From assembly GCA_036310845.1 (NCBI GenBank), contig JAXJRB010000122.1, forward strand, positions 1-6,764: DNA of 6,764 nt, given 5' to 3'. Under the pieces are notes generated by a model, which saw nothing but the letters and a program-made list of their open reading frames with translations, made no database searches and was not told where the DNA came from. This stretch comes from COE1 sp036310845. GTDB lineage: Bacteria; Bacillota; Clostridia; Lachnospirales; Lachnospiraceae. Shown here in pieces: positions 1 through 6,201 of this stretch (its first letter is position 1; each line of letters opens with the position of its first letter). The position numbers and the translations under genes are program-made.

Positions 1-1353
1 CTCAAAACGGTCAAAGGTATTTATTCCAGTATCGCCGGTCAACGGCTTCTCTACCACATCCTCTCCTATAATCGTTGTTCCTCGATAACGGACACTTTCT
101 ATCGTTTCCCGATAGGATTGTAGCAAATCTATGGTATTCTGAAGTCTTGTCTTAAAGTTCTCAACATCGGTTTCCTTAATATCTATTCTTACCAATCCTT
201 CGGTTGAAATGTCCACTGCATCCTCAGAGATTTCACCCTTTATAACCTGTATCTCCTGATGGTCAGAATCGATCAGATCGCTTCCTTTATTCTTATGAGT
301 ATCAACATCACCGGACCAGGTTTCAAAAGCGGCATTATATTTATTTACCAGCTCAATCAGCTTTGGTATGCGGTCTACTATCTGTTGTAGCGTTTCCTGC
401 GCTCCTGTAATAAGCTCATGCGCTGCCTTTAAATCAGTATATGCGGCTGTTATCTCTGCCTCTGCTGTCACTCGATCTGTCAGCTTGGCATTTAGTGCAT
501 TGGTAGAATAGGTCTGTAGATTTTTGGATATACCGTAGATTTCATCATTTGTATAATAAAGCCATGCACTGTCAGCTAAGGAATTCTCTGTAGAATATGC
601 GCTATTAACATTTACACTTGTATCATACTTATAGGGGTCCGTTCCTATATCATATTTATATTTTTCTTCTTTATATATTTGTTGTTTTGTAATAGGATCA
701 AGGACTGGATTTCCTTTATTGTCATACACAGGAACATCTTTCGTCTTCCAGCCGTCCTCCTTATTCCCCTGTGCATGCTTCATATTCAGCATTGCCTGCC
801 GAAACGCTACCAGAGCATTTATGTAGTCCTTATATGTTGTTCCCATTGCCTTTTCCATCTGAACCCAATACTGTACCTCATTGAGTGTTCGAGTTGCATC
901 CGGTTTTGCAAAGCTGATACCGTTAAGCTTTTCCTGCATTTTGGTCTTGGCTGTCTGGTATGCATTTCTCTTATTCTCGCAATTCTTAATGGCATCACTA
1001 ATGGCAGAGGAACTCTTTTTTCCTGATATGGTCTTATGTCCCTTTTGGGCTATATGGGTTTCGACCGACACAAAAGCGGTTGTATATTCCTCTGTATTCG
1101 CCCAATACGTTACATATTTTTTATGTAACTCCTTATAATATTCCTCTAATCCCATATCGGTATCGGAGCCTGACTTGATGTCCTTCTGTATCTGCTCAAG
1201 GTAAGCATCATCCAGATAGTTTGTTCCATCATATTTTATATTTTCATAAGTTTTCAGTATTTCATATATAATAAGTGCCTCTTTTAAGAGTTCATTCTCT
1301 GCATTATAGTATTCTACCTTTTCCTTTTGTATTCTCGTTTCATGTGGCAACAT
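1..1353 (-). CDS. Long helix-rich protein of unknown function, cut by the window's left edge
   Basis: The minus strand is open without a stop from 1353 to base 1: 451 codons, with the C-terminus outside the window. I do not recognise a family. The product is hydrophilic, rich in Lys, Glu, Asn, Tyr and Thr, and has long stretches that should be alpha-helical or coiled-coil (about residues 8-60, 85-165, 280-345 and 385-405). A less helical Tyr/Asp/Lys-rich insert lies near residues 190-240 (for example YKYDIGTDPYKYD), and there is a WSG motif near residue 348. No signal peptide or membrane segment is seen. It follows the SUKH gene by about 40 bases on the same strand, so it is probably in the same operon. 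The in-frame ATG at 1353-1351 has no good ribosome binding site; the strong AAAGGAG at 1396-1390 serves an ATG at 1378-1376 that is one base out of frame. The start is therefore either 1353 or frameshifted. By context it could be a secreted or cell-surface component of a toxin/secretion locus, but nothing in it proves that. Confidence 0.7.
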   Translation of the reverse strand, partial: MLPHETRIQKEKVEYYNAENELLKEALIIYEILKTYENIKYDGTNYLDDAYLEQIQKDIKSGSDTDMGLEEYYKELHKKYVTYWANTEEYTTAFVSVETHIAQKGHKTISGKKSSSAISDAIKNCENKRNAYQTAKTKMQEKLNGISFAKPDATRTLNEVQYWVQMEKAMGTTYKDYINALVAFRQAMLNMKHAQGNKEDGWKTKDVPVYDNKGNPVLDPITKQQIYKEEKYKYDIGTDPYKYDTSVNVNSAYSTENSLADSAWLYYTNDEIYGISKNLQTYSTNALNAKLTDRVTAEAEITAAYTDLKAAHELITGAQETLQQIVDRIPKLIELVNKYNAAFETWSGDVDTHKNKGSDLIDSDHQEIQVIKGEISEDAVDISTEGLVRIDIKETDVENFKTRLQNTIDLLQSYRETIESVRYRGTTIIGEDVVEKPLTGDTGINTFDRFE

Positions 1354-1375
1354 CTTTGTATCTTTGATTCCGTAC

Positions 1376-1396
1376 CATTTACTTAAAATCTCCTTT
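1376..1396 (-). promoter_or_regulatory. Strong ribosome binding site with an out-of-frame ATG
   Basis: On the minus strand AAAGGAG (1396-1390) overlaps the TAA stop of the SUKH gene and is followed 11 bases later by ATG (1378-1376). That ATG opens a frame of only 12 codons. The long open frame to its left runs one base out of register, and its codons continue upstream through this site as TGG TAC GGA ATC. Removing one G after the ATG would give M-Y-G-I-K-D-T-K joined to the long frame. This suggests a one-base indel at the start of the downstream gene, or a sequencing error. Confidence 0.5.
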
Positions 1397-1907
1397 ACAT
1401 TTTACCCTTAATAATGTAAGGTTCTGCTTCTTCTATTATTTTGAAAAACTCTTCTATCGAATTACATATCTTATTAGCTATACATGGATCCTCAATATCT
1501 GAAAAATACACTCCTTGGTTTTCTGTACTCCAATAAAACGACTCACCTCCCATATCATATGCAAATGGTACCAAATCAACTGGAACTAATCCGTCTTCTC
1601 TCTGCCATTGTAAAACCACTTCCACTGATGCTTCTTTTTCTATCTTGATATAATGCATATCCTGTACTGAATATTCATTTTCATTTATGAAAAAAAAGCA
1701 ATTCTTAATATAATCCCCATTATGTTCTAAATAAAAATCTCTTAACACTTTTGGAAATACTATCTCAAACCTTTCCTCTACTTCTTTAATATCCTCTTCC
1801 GTTATAGCATACTCTGGACGTCTCTTTTTTATAATATTATCCATCTTCTCACCCATATAAGTCACTTTAAACCTTGTCGGTCTTTGTGAATCTCCTTCAT
1901 CTGTCAT
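1395..1907 (-). CDS. SUKH (SMI1/KNR4) family immunity-type protein
   Basis: This is a cytoplasmic protein of the SUKH superfamily, whose bacterial members typically act as immunity proteins that bind and block nuclease and other toxins of polymorphic-toxin systems. The hallmark N-terminal block is at residues 35-64 (ITEEDIKEVEERF, then FP, then the DFYLEHNG turn). The second hallmark is at about 113-127 (VPFAYDMGG followed by an aromatic strand), and the protein ends with the usual helix (IEEFFKII, about 151-158). At 170 residues it is slightly long for the family. The first 21 residues look unlike the family, so the true start may be the ATG at 1844-1842 (149 residues) or the GTG at 1865-1863, which has AAGG six bases upstream. 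The gene lies between a lipoprotein and a long helical protein on the same strand. The cognate toxin would normally lie just upstream, but the roughly 150 bases there hold none, so this is an orphan immunity gene or one whose toxin is elsewhere. Confidence 0.87.
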   Translation of the reverse strand: MTDEGDSQRPTRFKVTYMGEKMDNIIKKRRPEYAITEEDIKEVEERFEIVFPKVLRDFYLEHNGDYIKNCFFFINENEYSVQDMHYIKIEKEASVEVVLQWQREDGLVPVDLVPFAYDMGGESFYWSTENQGVYFSDIEDPCIANKICNSIEEFFKIIEEAEPYIIKGKM

Positions 1908-1935
1908 GCCAGACGTCTATGTCCTTTTATTAATC

Positions 1936-1955
1936 CCCCAGCAATTCTGCCGGGG
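1936..1955. repeat. GC-rich hairpin in the gap between the second lipoprotein gene and the SUKH gene
   Basis: An 8-bp stem (CCCCAGCA, loop ATTC, TGCCGGGG, with one G-T wobble in RNA) stands out in AT-rich surroundings about 100 bases after the lipoprotein stop on the minus strand. No T-run follows on either strand, so it is a poor intrinsic terminator. It may act as an attenuator or as an RNA-processing or stability element between the two genes. The rest of the gap (1908-2058) shows no convincing coding sequence. Confidence 0.5.
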
Positions 1956-2058
1956 TATCATATTATTGCTTTCTACGTTATACTTTCATCCCATAAACAG
2001 GAGAATATTGTCTCTTCTCATTCTTGCATATATCTTCTATGCTTTTTCTATGTCTATC

Positions 2059-3405
2059 TTATTTCTCAACATACACTTTCTGCATAGAATCTTCCATTCG
2101 CGTATCAATTCCTACTGTCAAGTATTCACACGCTTCGTTGTTTATACTAAATACGGAATACGCCTTATATTTTTCTCCTGAATACAAAGGGATACCTTCT
2201 CGATTCAAAGTCTCTCCTTCTTGGAATGAACTTCTTTCAGCAACCTTATATCCATCTGAATCCATAATAACCAGCGCATCTACCGGAAGTTCTAAACATG
2301 AATCATGATTTGCACCAAAGTCAATATTTTCACATTCCCAGGAAATCTGATAAACTTTTTCACCATCTCCTGATGGAATCATTTTAACCCCTGTTACTGC
2401 AAACAGGTATGAGCCATAGTCTGTATCAATTTTTGTATATTCGACCTTCTTTTGTTCTTCTTTTGTAGTATCTTTATCACTTGAATCAGCATCATAACAA
2501 TATGAAACCATCAGTTTTTTCGTTTCTTTATTAAACAAACCATATGGATTTTCTGAAATCACAATACTTTCACCTGGATATAAAGGTCTCTCATCCCCAT
2601 CAACAGGTCTTGTATACTTAACATTTTCTACATTACTTCCGTCAAATAGTATCCATTTCAAGTCGACAAGTGAGATATTTCTATCCAAATTATTCGTTAT
2701 CTTATATTTCAAGTTGAAATCTTCTTCATTCCACTCAATTATCTCAAATTTCAAACCCTCTACTACTTTTTCATCATCTGGCAAATAATAATAATCCTTT
2801 CCCTCATTCATATCTTTCCATGAATCGGACTCCATAGGTCTTCCTACCACATCAAAATACACCTGATTTGCTACATAAGTATTATCTCCAGCTATTAAAC
2901 ATTGATAATTAGGATCCATAGGATCAGCACTTTTAAACCTATACTCAACATGCGCATTTACATCAAAGGGATTTTTATTTGTGATCTTAGCAATCGTACT
3001 GTCGCCATCAGACAATTCAAAGAATTCCACTAATATATTATCTTCTTCCAACTCCCATACTTTTTCATATCCTTCTGGTAAGTCCGCTAAAATCATACCT
3101 GTTGGTTCTAAATACAACTGCTTTTCTTCCTCAGTCTCAGAACTTACAGATACATCTGTCTCCTCTTCCTCTTCGCTCGCTCCATCTCCCATGAAGTCCT
3201 CTACCGCATCATCATACATGTTGTCCAACAACTCATCCATATCTTTGGAATCACCAACATTTTCTGCGAATAATTGTTGTGCATATTTAATCGCCTCATC
3301 TGTTGTCATATCATCCTGCAAAACAACTTCCGTTTCACTTTCCTTTCCACATCCTGCGAAAGTAAGCATTGCCATACATAAGCCAATCACTAGTTTCTTT
3401 TTCAT
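2059..3405 (-). CDS. Unrecognised membrane-anchored lipoprotein with acidic linker and beta-rich domains
   Basis: A 448-residue protein exported and lipid-anchored on the outer face of the membrane. The signal peptide is short (KKK at residues 2-4, hydrophobic core 5-17) and ends in a lipobox, FAGC, with Cys19 as the lipidation site; Phe at -3 is a tolerated variant. Residues 20-75 are acidic and helical, and 77-96 form a Glu/Ser/Thr linker. The remainder alternates hydrophobic and polar residues as in beta sandwiches, in three blocks at about 105-220, 222-305 and 322-435, each followed by a charged linker. The phrases NLKYKITNNLDRNISLVDL and YQISWECENIDF resemble strands of Ig-like lipoprotein domains. 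No family name can be assigned. The start is secure: GGAGGAG lies seven bases before the ATG. The gene is 80 bases downstream of the DUF1963 lipoprotein gene on the same strand, so co-transcription is likely. It could be a surface immunity protein, a stress lipoprotein or a secretion accessory factor. Confidence 0.85.
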   Translation of the reverse strand: MKKKLVIGLCMAMLTFAGCGKESETEVVLQDDMTTDEAIKYAQQLFAENVGDSKDMDELLDNMYDDAVEDFMGDGASEEEEETDVSVSSETEEEKQLYLEPTGMILADLPEGYEKVWELEEDNILVEFFELSDGDSTIAKITNKNPFDVNAHVEYRFKSADPMDPNYQCLIAGDNTYVANQVYFDVVGRPMESDSWKDMNEGKDYYYLPDDEKVVEGLKFEIIEWNEEDFNLKYKITNNLDRNISLVDLKWILFDGSNVENVKYTRPVDGDERPLYPGESIVISENPYGLFNKETKKLMVSYCYDADSSDKDTTKEEQKKVEYTKIDTDYGSYLFAVTGVKMIPSGDGEKVYQISWECENIDFGANHDSCLELPVDALVIMDSDGYKVAERSSFQEGETLNREGIPLYSGEKYKAYSVFSINNEACEYLTVGIDTRMEDSMQKVYVEK

Positions 3406-3485
3406 AATTTCTCTCCTCCAATTGTTCTTTCAATCTCTTTACTTTGGTATCATAGTCTTAGTTATAGACATTCCATGTATTTTTA

Positions 3486-4583
3486 TTACATACAATCCCA
3501 GTTATACATTACTTGGCTGAAATCTTTATTTTGTAATGCCTCAGAATTAATGAAGAAGTTTGCAACACCCATATCTCCCCAAAGGATTAATTCCTCATTA
3601 TTCTCATTCCAATAGGAATCTATCTGCAATAAGACCGTATCGTAATATTCTGCCTTATCCTCATCCATAGAATCTCTTGGATCATACTGTGTGAAGAATG
3701 GGTACGAAAGTACTCTATTTCCGGCATTAGATATTTCATCATAGATATATGCATACTCTTCATCTGTTACATATTCATAAGACTTCTGTTCTCCGATATC
3801 CTCTCCAAAGCGATCCATCAAAATATCTTGAAACACCTCTTCAAATCCATAGATAAACGGCTCCATATAAGATGTTGTCTTACAAAATTCTATTTCCATT
3901 TCCTTTGTTAAAGGGGTTTCTACATTCTGCGGTTCTCCTGCATTTGGCAAATCCATTGCGACAATTTGTTCATAAGTAACACTCTCATCAATTGTCTCAT
4001 GATAAATAACTCTAAAATTTGTCTGCTCATCCGGATTCTCATAATCTACACCATACATACCATCATTTGTGGAAATGAAAAACTGCAAAATTCCCTCTTG
4101 CGGTAATCTCTCGTCCTGCAAATTAGCCTTAGAAAAATTAATCTGTGCCAACAGCATCATCTTCTCTTGATTTGCATCAACCGGATATTCCATCGACATA
4201 TCCCAATATGGCAATCCACCAAATTTACTGTCAAAAATATCAGGATTGGTGTCCTCTACAATCTTTATCTCATAAGATTCTACTGCTGTTCTTTTCTTTA
4301 TTTCATCAATGATTATGTCTATTTTTTCTTCTCGCGATACATCTGCCAGTACTTCCACTTGTGTTGCAGTTGTAGTTTCATTCTCAGTCTCTACATCTAC
4401 CTTTGTGACATTTTCCTCTACTGTTTCCATTGCAGACTCTGGCACTGTGTTTTCTTCTTGTTCGTCCGTTGTTTTTGTCACTTCCGTATCTGCTGTTCCC
4501 AATGTTTCCTTGCTTCCGCATGCTGTCAGCATCATACTTACCATTCCTGCTACTACGAGTCCTCTTACCATCTTGTTCTTCAT
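3486..4583 (-). CDS. DUF1963 (YwqG-like) domain lipoprotein
   Basis: A 365-residue lipoprotein. The signal peptide has KNK at residues 2-4 and a hydrophobic core to about 18, followed by the lipobox LTAC with Cys22. Residues 23-80 are a Thr/Glu-rich tether. Residues about 85-365 match the DUF1963/YwqG family throughout: SKFGGLPYWD (119-128), LLAQINF (144-150), LPQEGILQFFI (160-170), FRVIYHE (190-196), RVLSYPFFTQYDPR (290-303), LLQIDS (318-323), LWGDMGVANFFI (334-345) and YNWDC near the end. YwqG of Bacillus subtilis belongs to this family and its gene lies beside the LXG toxin locus ywqHIJKL; the molecular function is not established. Most family members I know of lack a signal peptide, so an exported, tethered DUF1963 domain is notable. 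The start is supported by AAAGGA nine bases upstream. It precedes a second lipoprotein gene by 80 bases. In this setting it may be an extracytoplasmic immunity protein (inference). Confidence 0.9.
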   Translation of the reverse strand: MKNKMVRGLVVAGMVSMMLTACGSKETLGTADTEVTKTTDEQEENTVPESAMETVEENVTKVDVETENETTTATQVEVLADVSREEKIDIIIDEIKKRTAVESYEIKIVEDTNPDIFDSKFGGLPYWDMSMEYPVDANQEKMMLLAQINFSKANLQDERLPQEGILQFFISTNDGMYGVDYENPDEQTNFRVIYHETIDESVTYEQIVAMDLPNAGEPQNVETPLTKEMEIEFCKTTSYMEPFIYGFEEVFQDILMDRFGEDIGEQKSYEYVTDEEYAYIYDEISNAGNRVLSYPFFTQYDPRDSMDEDKAEYYDTVLLQIDSYWNENNEELILWGDMGVANFFINSEALQNKDFSQVMYNWDCM

Positions 4584-4632
4584 TTCTTTCTTTCCTTTCT
4601 GTTCTGTTTTTATTGTCTTTATTTTTACTTCT

Positions 4633-4813
4633 TTAATATCCTCTTACTGCCTCACTGTGCAGGGTGTTCCATGCACCATCCTCCGGTGCCTCGATGCCGC
4701 ACATCTTTGCATACGGCAGCTCCAGCATCAGTGGCTTTACTTTGATATATGTTTCAGATTTAAGACATTCTTTTCATGTATTTGATCACCTTCTCTATAT
4801 AATTTTTAATCAC
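4633..4813 (-). pseudogene. Short frameshifted gene remnant ahead of the DUF1963 lipoprotein gene
   Basis: Minus-strand AAAGGGGA (4825-4818) is followed by GTG (4813-4811), opening a 17-residue peptide (MIKNYIEKVIKYMKRMS) that ends at TAA 4762-4760. One frame over, directly after that stop, a second open stretch reads KSETYIKVKPLMLELPYAK and continues as MCGIEAPEDGAWNTL to a TAA at 4635-4633. Both pieces read like real protein, and the second has GC-richer codons than its surroundings. A single indel near 4760 would join them into a protein of about 60 residues. The family is not recognised. It ends about 50 bases before the DUF1963 gene and runs in the same direction, so it may be the decayed first gene of that operon. 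Alternatively the second part may be the C-terminus of a larger gene cut off by rearrangement. Confidence 0.42.
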
Positions 4814-4877
4814 CCTATCCCCTTTATGTTCCAAAACAAAAAAATGTCACATAAACCACCTATGTAATTCATGCAAC

Positions 4878-4901
4878 ACAAAAATAAACCTCTCGTTTAT
4901 T
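4878..4901 (-). terminator. Minus-strand terminator-like hairpin
   Basis: Read on the minus strand, AATAAAC, loop GAGAG, then GTTTATT forms a perfect 7-bp stem that runs into five T residues (TTTTTGTG). The stem is AT-rich, so it would be a weak to moderate intrinsic terminator. No intact minus-strand gene now ends just upstream. It may have terminated a gene that was displaced when the IS element entered, or it may insulate the lipoprotein operon from leftward read-through. Confidence 0.4.
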
Positions 4902-4955
4902 CAATTTACACTTATATTTCAATTCCCCTAACCGTTGCTCTCTCCAATTAGTGAG

Positions 4956-4975
4956 TTTAATATATTTTTATTAAA
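4956..4975. repeat. AT-only inverted repeat
   Basis: TTTAATA, six-base spacer TATTTT, then TATTAAA: a perfect 7-bp inverted repeat immediately left of the IS-end hairpins. It is AT-only and therefore easily melted. It may be chance in AT-rich DNA, part of a target site, or part of the IS end. Confidence 0.3.
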
Positions 4976-4988
4976 AAAGCAATAAAAA

Positions 4989-5003
4989 AGTGTCTTCGAC
5001 ACT
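4989..5003. repeat. Short hairpin at the 5' side of the IS91-family element
   Basis: AGTGTC, TTC, GACACT is a perfect 6-bp stem with a three-base loop, eight bases before a larger hairpin. HUH rolling-circle elements of the IS91 type carry short palindromes near their ends (terIS and oriIS) that the transposase recognises. I infer that this belongs to the 5' terminal structure of the element, but the exact end cannot be fixed from one copy. Confidence 0.5.
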
Positions 5004-5010
5004 CTCAACT

Positions 5011-5046
5011 CCCCTGCCCCTCAATCATGAGGGGTAAGGGGTTTTT
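5011..5046 (+). terminator. Strong hairpin plus T-run upstream of the transposase gene
   Basis: Nested stems: CCCCT pairs with AGGGG outside (5011-5015 with 5037-5041) and CCCCTCA pairs with TGAGGGG inside (5017-5023 with 5028-5034), with loop ATCA and a small internal loop (G versus TA). Five T residues follow at once (5042-5046). It has the full form of a rightward intrinsic terminator and lies about 30 bases before the transposase ATG. It would stop outside transcripts entering the transposase gene, a common way for insertion elements to limit expression, and may also be the terminal hairpin of the IS. Confidence 0.65.
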
Positions 5047-5060
5047 CTTTGTGTTACTTT

Positions 5061-5092
5061 ATTGTAAAATTCAACTATGAATATTTTACAAT
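5061..5092 (+). promoter_or_regulatory. Inverted repeat placing the transposase start codon in a hairpin loop
   Basis: ATTGTAAAAT (5061-5070) and ATTTTACAAT (5083-5092) are perfect 10-bp inverted repeats. The 12-base loop between them holds the transposase ATG at 5077-5079. No Shine-Dalgarno sequence precedes the ATG. In mRNA the structure would present or mask the start codon; in DNA the same repeat could be a binding site for the transposase or a repressor. Translation control of the transposase is the likeliest role (inference). Confidence 0.5.
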
Positions 5093-6201
5093 CCATTTTT
5101 ACCGATTATTATGAACATATCATTTATCAACTTCATACTCGTCCTGCTGTTATTGAAAATGTAACCAAAATGATTCATTGTGGTGATCCTGCTTATGGCG
5201 GTGCAATGTACGGCTGTCCTCACTGTGGTGAACTTAAATTTGTTCCCTTTCGATGTAAGAGCCGCTTTTGTCCTTCCTGTGGTAACAAGTACAATCAAAT
5301 GCGCTCTTTTCATATGTCTTGTAAACTAATTTCCTGCGTTCACCGACATTGTGTTTTTACCATTCCTGAAGAACTTCGCTCTTATTTTCTCAAAGACCGC
5401 TCTTTGCTTAACTGTCTTTTTCAAGCTGTCAGAGATGTCGTTCTTCGGATGTTTGCAAAAATCAATAAATCAGAAAACTTTACTCCTGGTTTTATTTGTG
5501 TTCTGCACACTTTCGGTCGTGACCTTAAGTGGAATCCTCACATTCACGCCCTCATCTCTGAAGGTGCTACTGGCAACATCACACCTTGGCGTACCGTTAA
5601 GCATTTCGATTATACTTTCTTGCGTAATGCTTTCCGCAAAGTCTTACTTGATTTACTTACCGAAAAGCTCGGTCCTTCTTTCAAGAAAGTAAAAAACGAA
5701 ATCTACACTAAACACGCTGATGGTTTCTATGTCCGTGCCAAACCTAACTCCTGTACTCCTGATATTACTCTCAAATACATCAGTCGTTACTTGGGTAGAC
5801 CTGTTATTGCAACTTCTCGCATCGATAAATACGATGGCAATAATGTAACTTTTCACTATACTCGACATGAAGATGATAAAACAATTGAAGAATGTATTCC
5901 TGCTATGGATTTCATCAAACGATTGATTATCCATATCCCCGAAAAGAATTTTAAAATGCTTCGGTATTATGGCATTTATGCAAAACATCATAAACACGAA
6001 AAGCATCTTCGCAAATGTATCTCCTTAGAAAAGCGTAAATTTTTATATTCTTTTTTGGACTGGCGAAACTCCATTCTTCTTTCATTTGGATATGACCCTC
6101 TTTATTGTCCAAAATGTAAAACCTCTATGTTGGTTTTGGAGGTTTATCACAAAAAAACTGCACTATTTGAACGATATCGAAAGGTTATGGGTTATGGATA
6201 A
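5077..6201 (+). CDS. IS91-family transposase (HUH, two-tyrosine), apparently intact
   Basis: A 374-residue rolling-circle transposase that nicks single-stranded element ends through covalent tyrosine links. The N-terminal zinc-binding domain has Cys47-P-H-Cys50, Cys60 and Cys65-P-S-Cys68. The HUH metal site is in WNPHIHALISEG, with His155 and His157. The tyrosine pair lies in KYISRYLGRP, Tyr234 and Tyr238, spaced four apart as in IS91. Further family blocks are KNFKMLRYYGIYA (291-302) and a C-terminal CPKC (344-347). The length is normal for the family and no frameshift or stop is seen, so the enzyme could be active. The ATG at 5077 has no Shine-Dalgarno sequence and sits in the loop of a 10-bp inverted repeat, with a terminator-like hairpin just upstream. 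Both features would keep expression low. The start is supported by the family-like opening LQSIFTDYYEHI. The gene faces away from the lipoprotein operon and converges on the DUF1667 gene. Confidence 0.95.
   Translation: MNILQSIFTDYYEHIIYQLHTRPAVIENVTKMIHCGDPAYGGAMYGCPHCGELKFVPFRCKSRFCPSCGNKYNQMRSFHMSCKLISCVHRHCVFTIPEELRSYFLKDRSLLNCLFQAVRDVVLRMFAKINKSENFTPGFICVLHTFGRDLKWNPHIHALISEGATGNITPWRTVKHFDYTFLRNAFRKVLLDLLTEKLGPSFKKVKNEIYTKHADGFYVRAKPNSCTPDITLKYISRYLGRPVIATSRIDKYDGNNVTFHYTRHEDDKTIEECIPAMDFIKRLIIHIPEKNFKMLRYYGIYAKHHKHEKHLRKCISLEKRKFLYSFLDWRNSILLSFGYDPLYCPKCKTSMLVLEVYHKKTALFERYRKVMGYG

Larger units (their letters stand above)
4584..5076. other. 493-base stretch with no intact gene, between the lipoprotein operon and the transposase
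   Basis: Going rightward this stretch holds the frameshifted gene remnant (to 4813), a minus-strand terminator-like hairpin (4878-4901), an AT-only inverted repeat (4956-4975), and then the structured 5' end of the IS element (4989-5076). The promoter for the leftward operon should lie here, but I see no convincing -35/-10 pair. No RNA gene is evident. Confidence 0.6.

Noticed and set aside
679..1138. Two overlapping plus-strand open frames of 115 and 85 codons
   Set aside because: They lie antisense to the long minus-strand frame, which has uniformly protein-like composition through this stretch; the plus-strand products look like random hydrophobic shadows.
2041..2058. In-frame continuation after the second lipoprotein's TAA stop, suggesting read-through
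   Set aside because: The frame stays open for about 26 more codons, but this is within chance and the added peptide shows no recognisable feature.
3406..3485. Internal promoter between the two lipoprotein genes
   Set aside because: A TATGAT-like hexamer is present but no matching -35 element at the right spacing, so I leave the genes as a probable operon.
2981..3520. Plus-strand open frame of 179 codons
   Set aside because: It is a Ser-rich antisense shadow of the second lipoprotein, created by its acidic Glu/Asp codons; no start signals.
4167..4785. Overlapping plus-strand open frames opposite the start of the DUF1963 gene
   Set aside because: They are Cys/Phe/Ser-rich products of the antisense strand of a well-supported lipoprotein gene, with no ribosome binding site and no family resemblance.
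5086..6006. Minus-strand and alternative-frame open frames inside the transposase gene
   Set aside because: The plus-frame transposase has all family motifs over its full length; the others are shadows.
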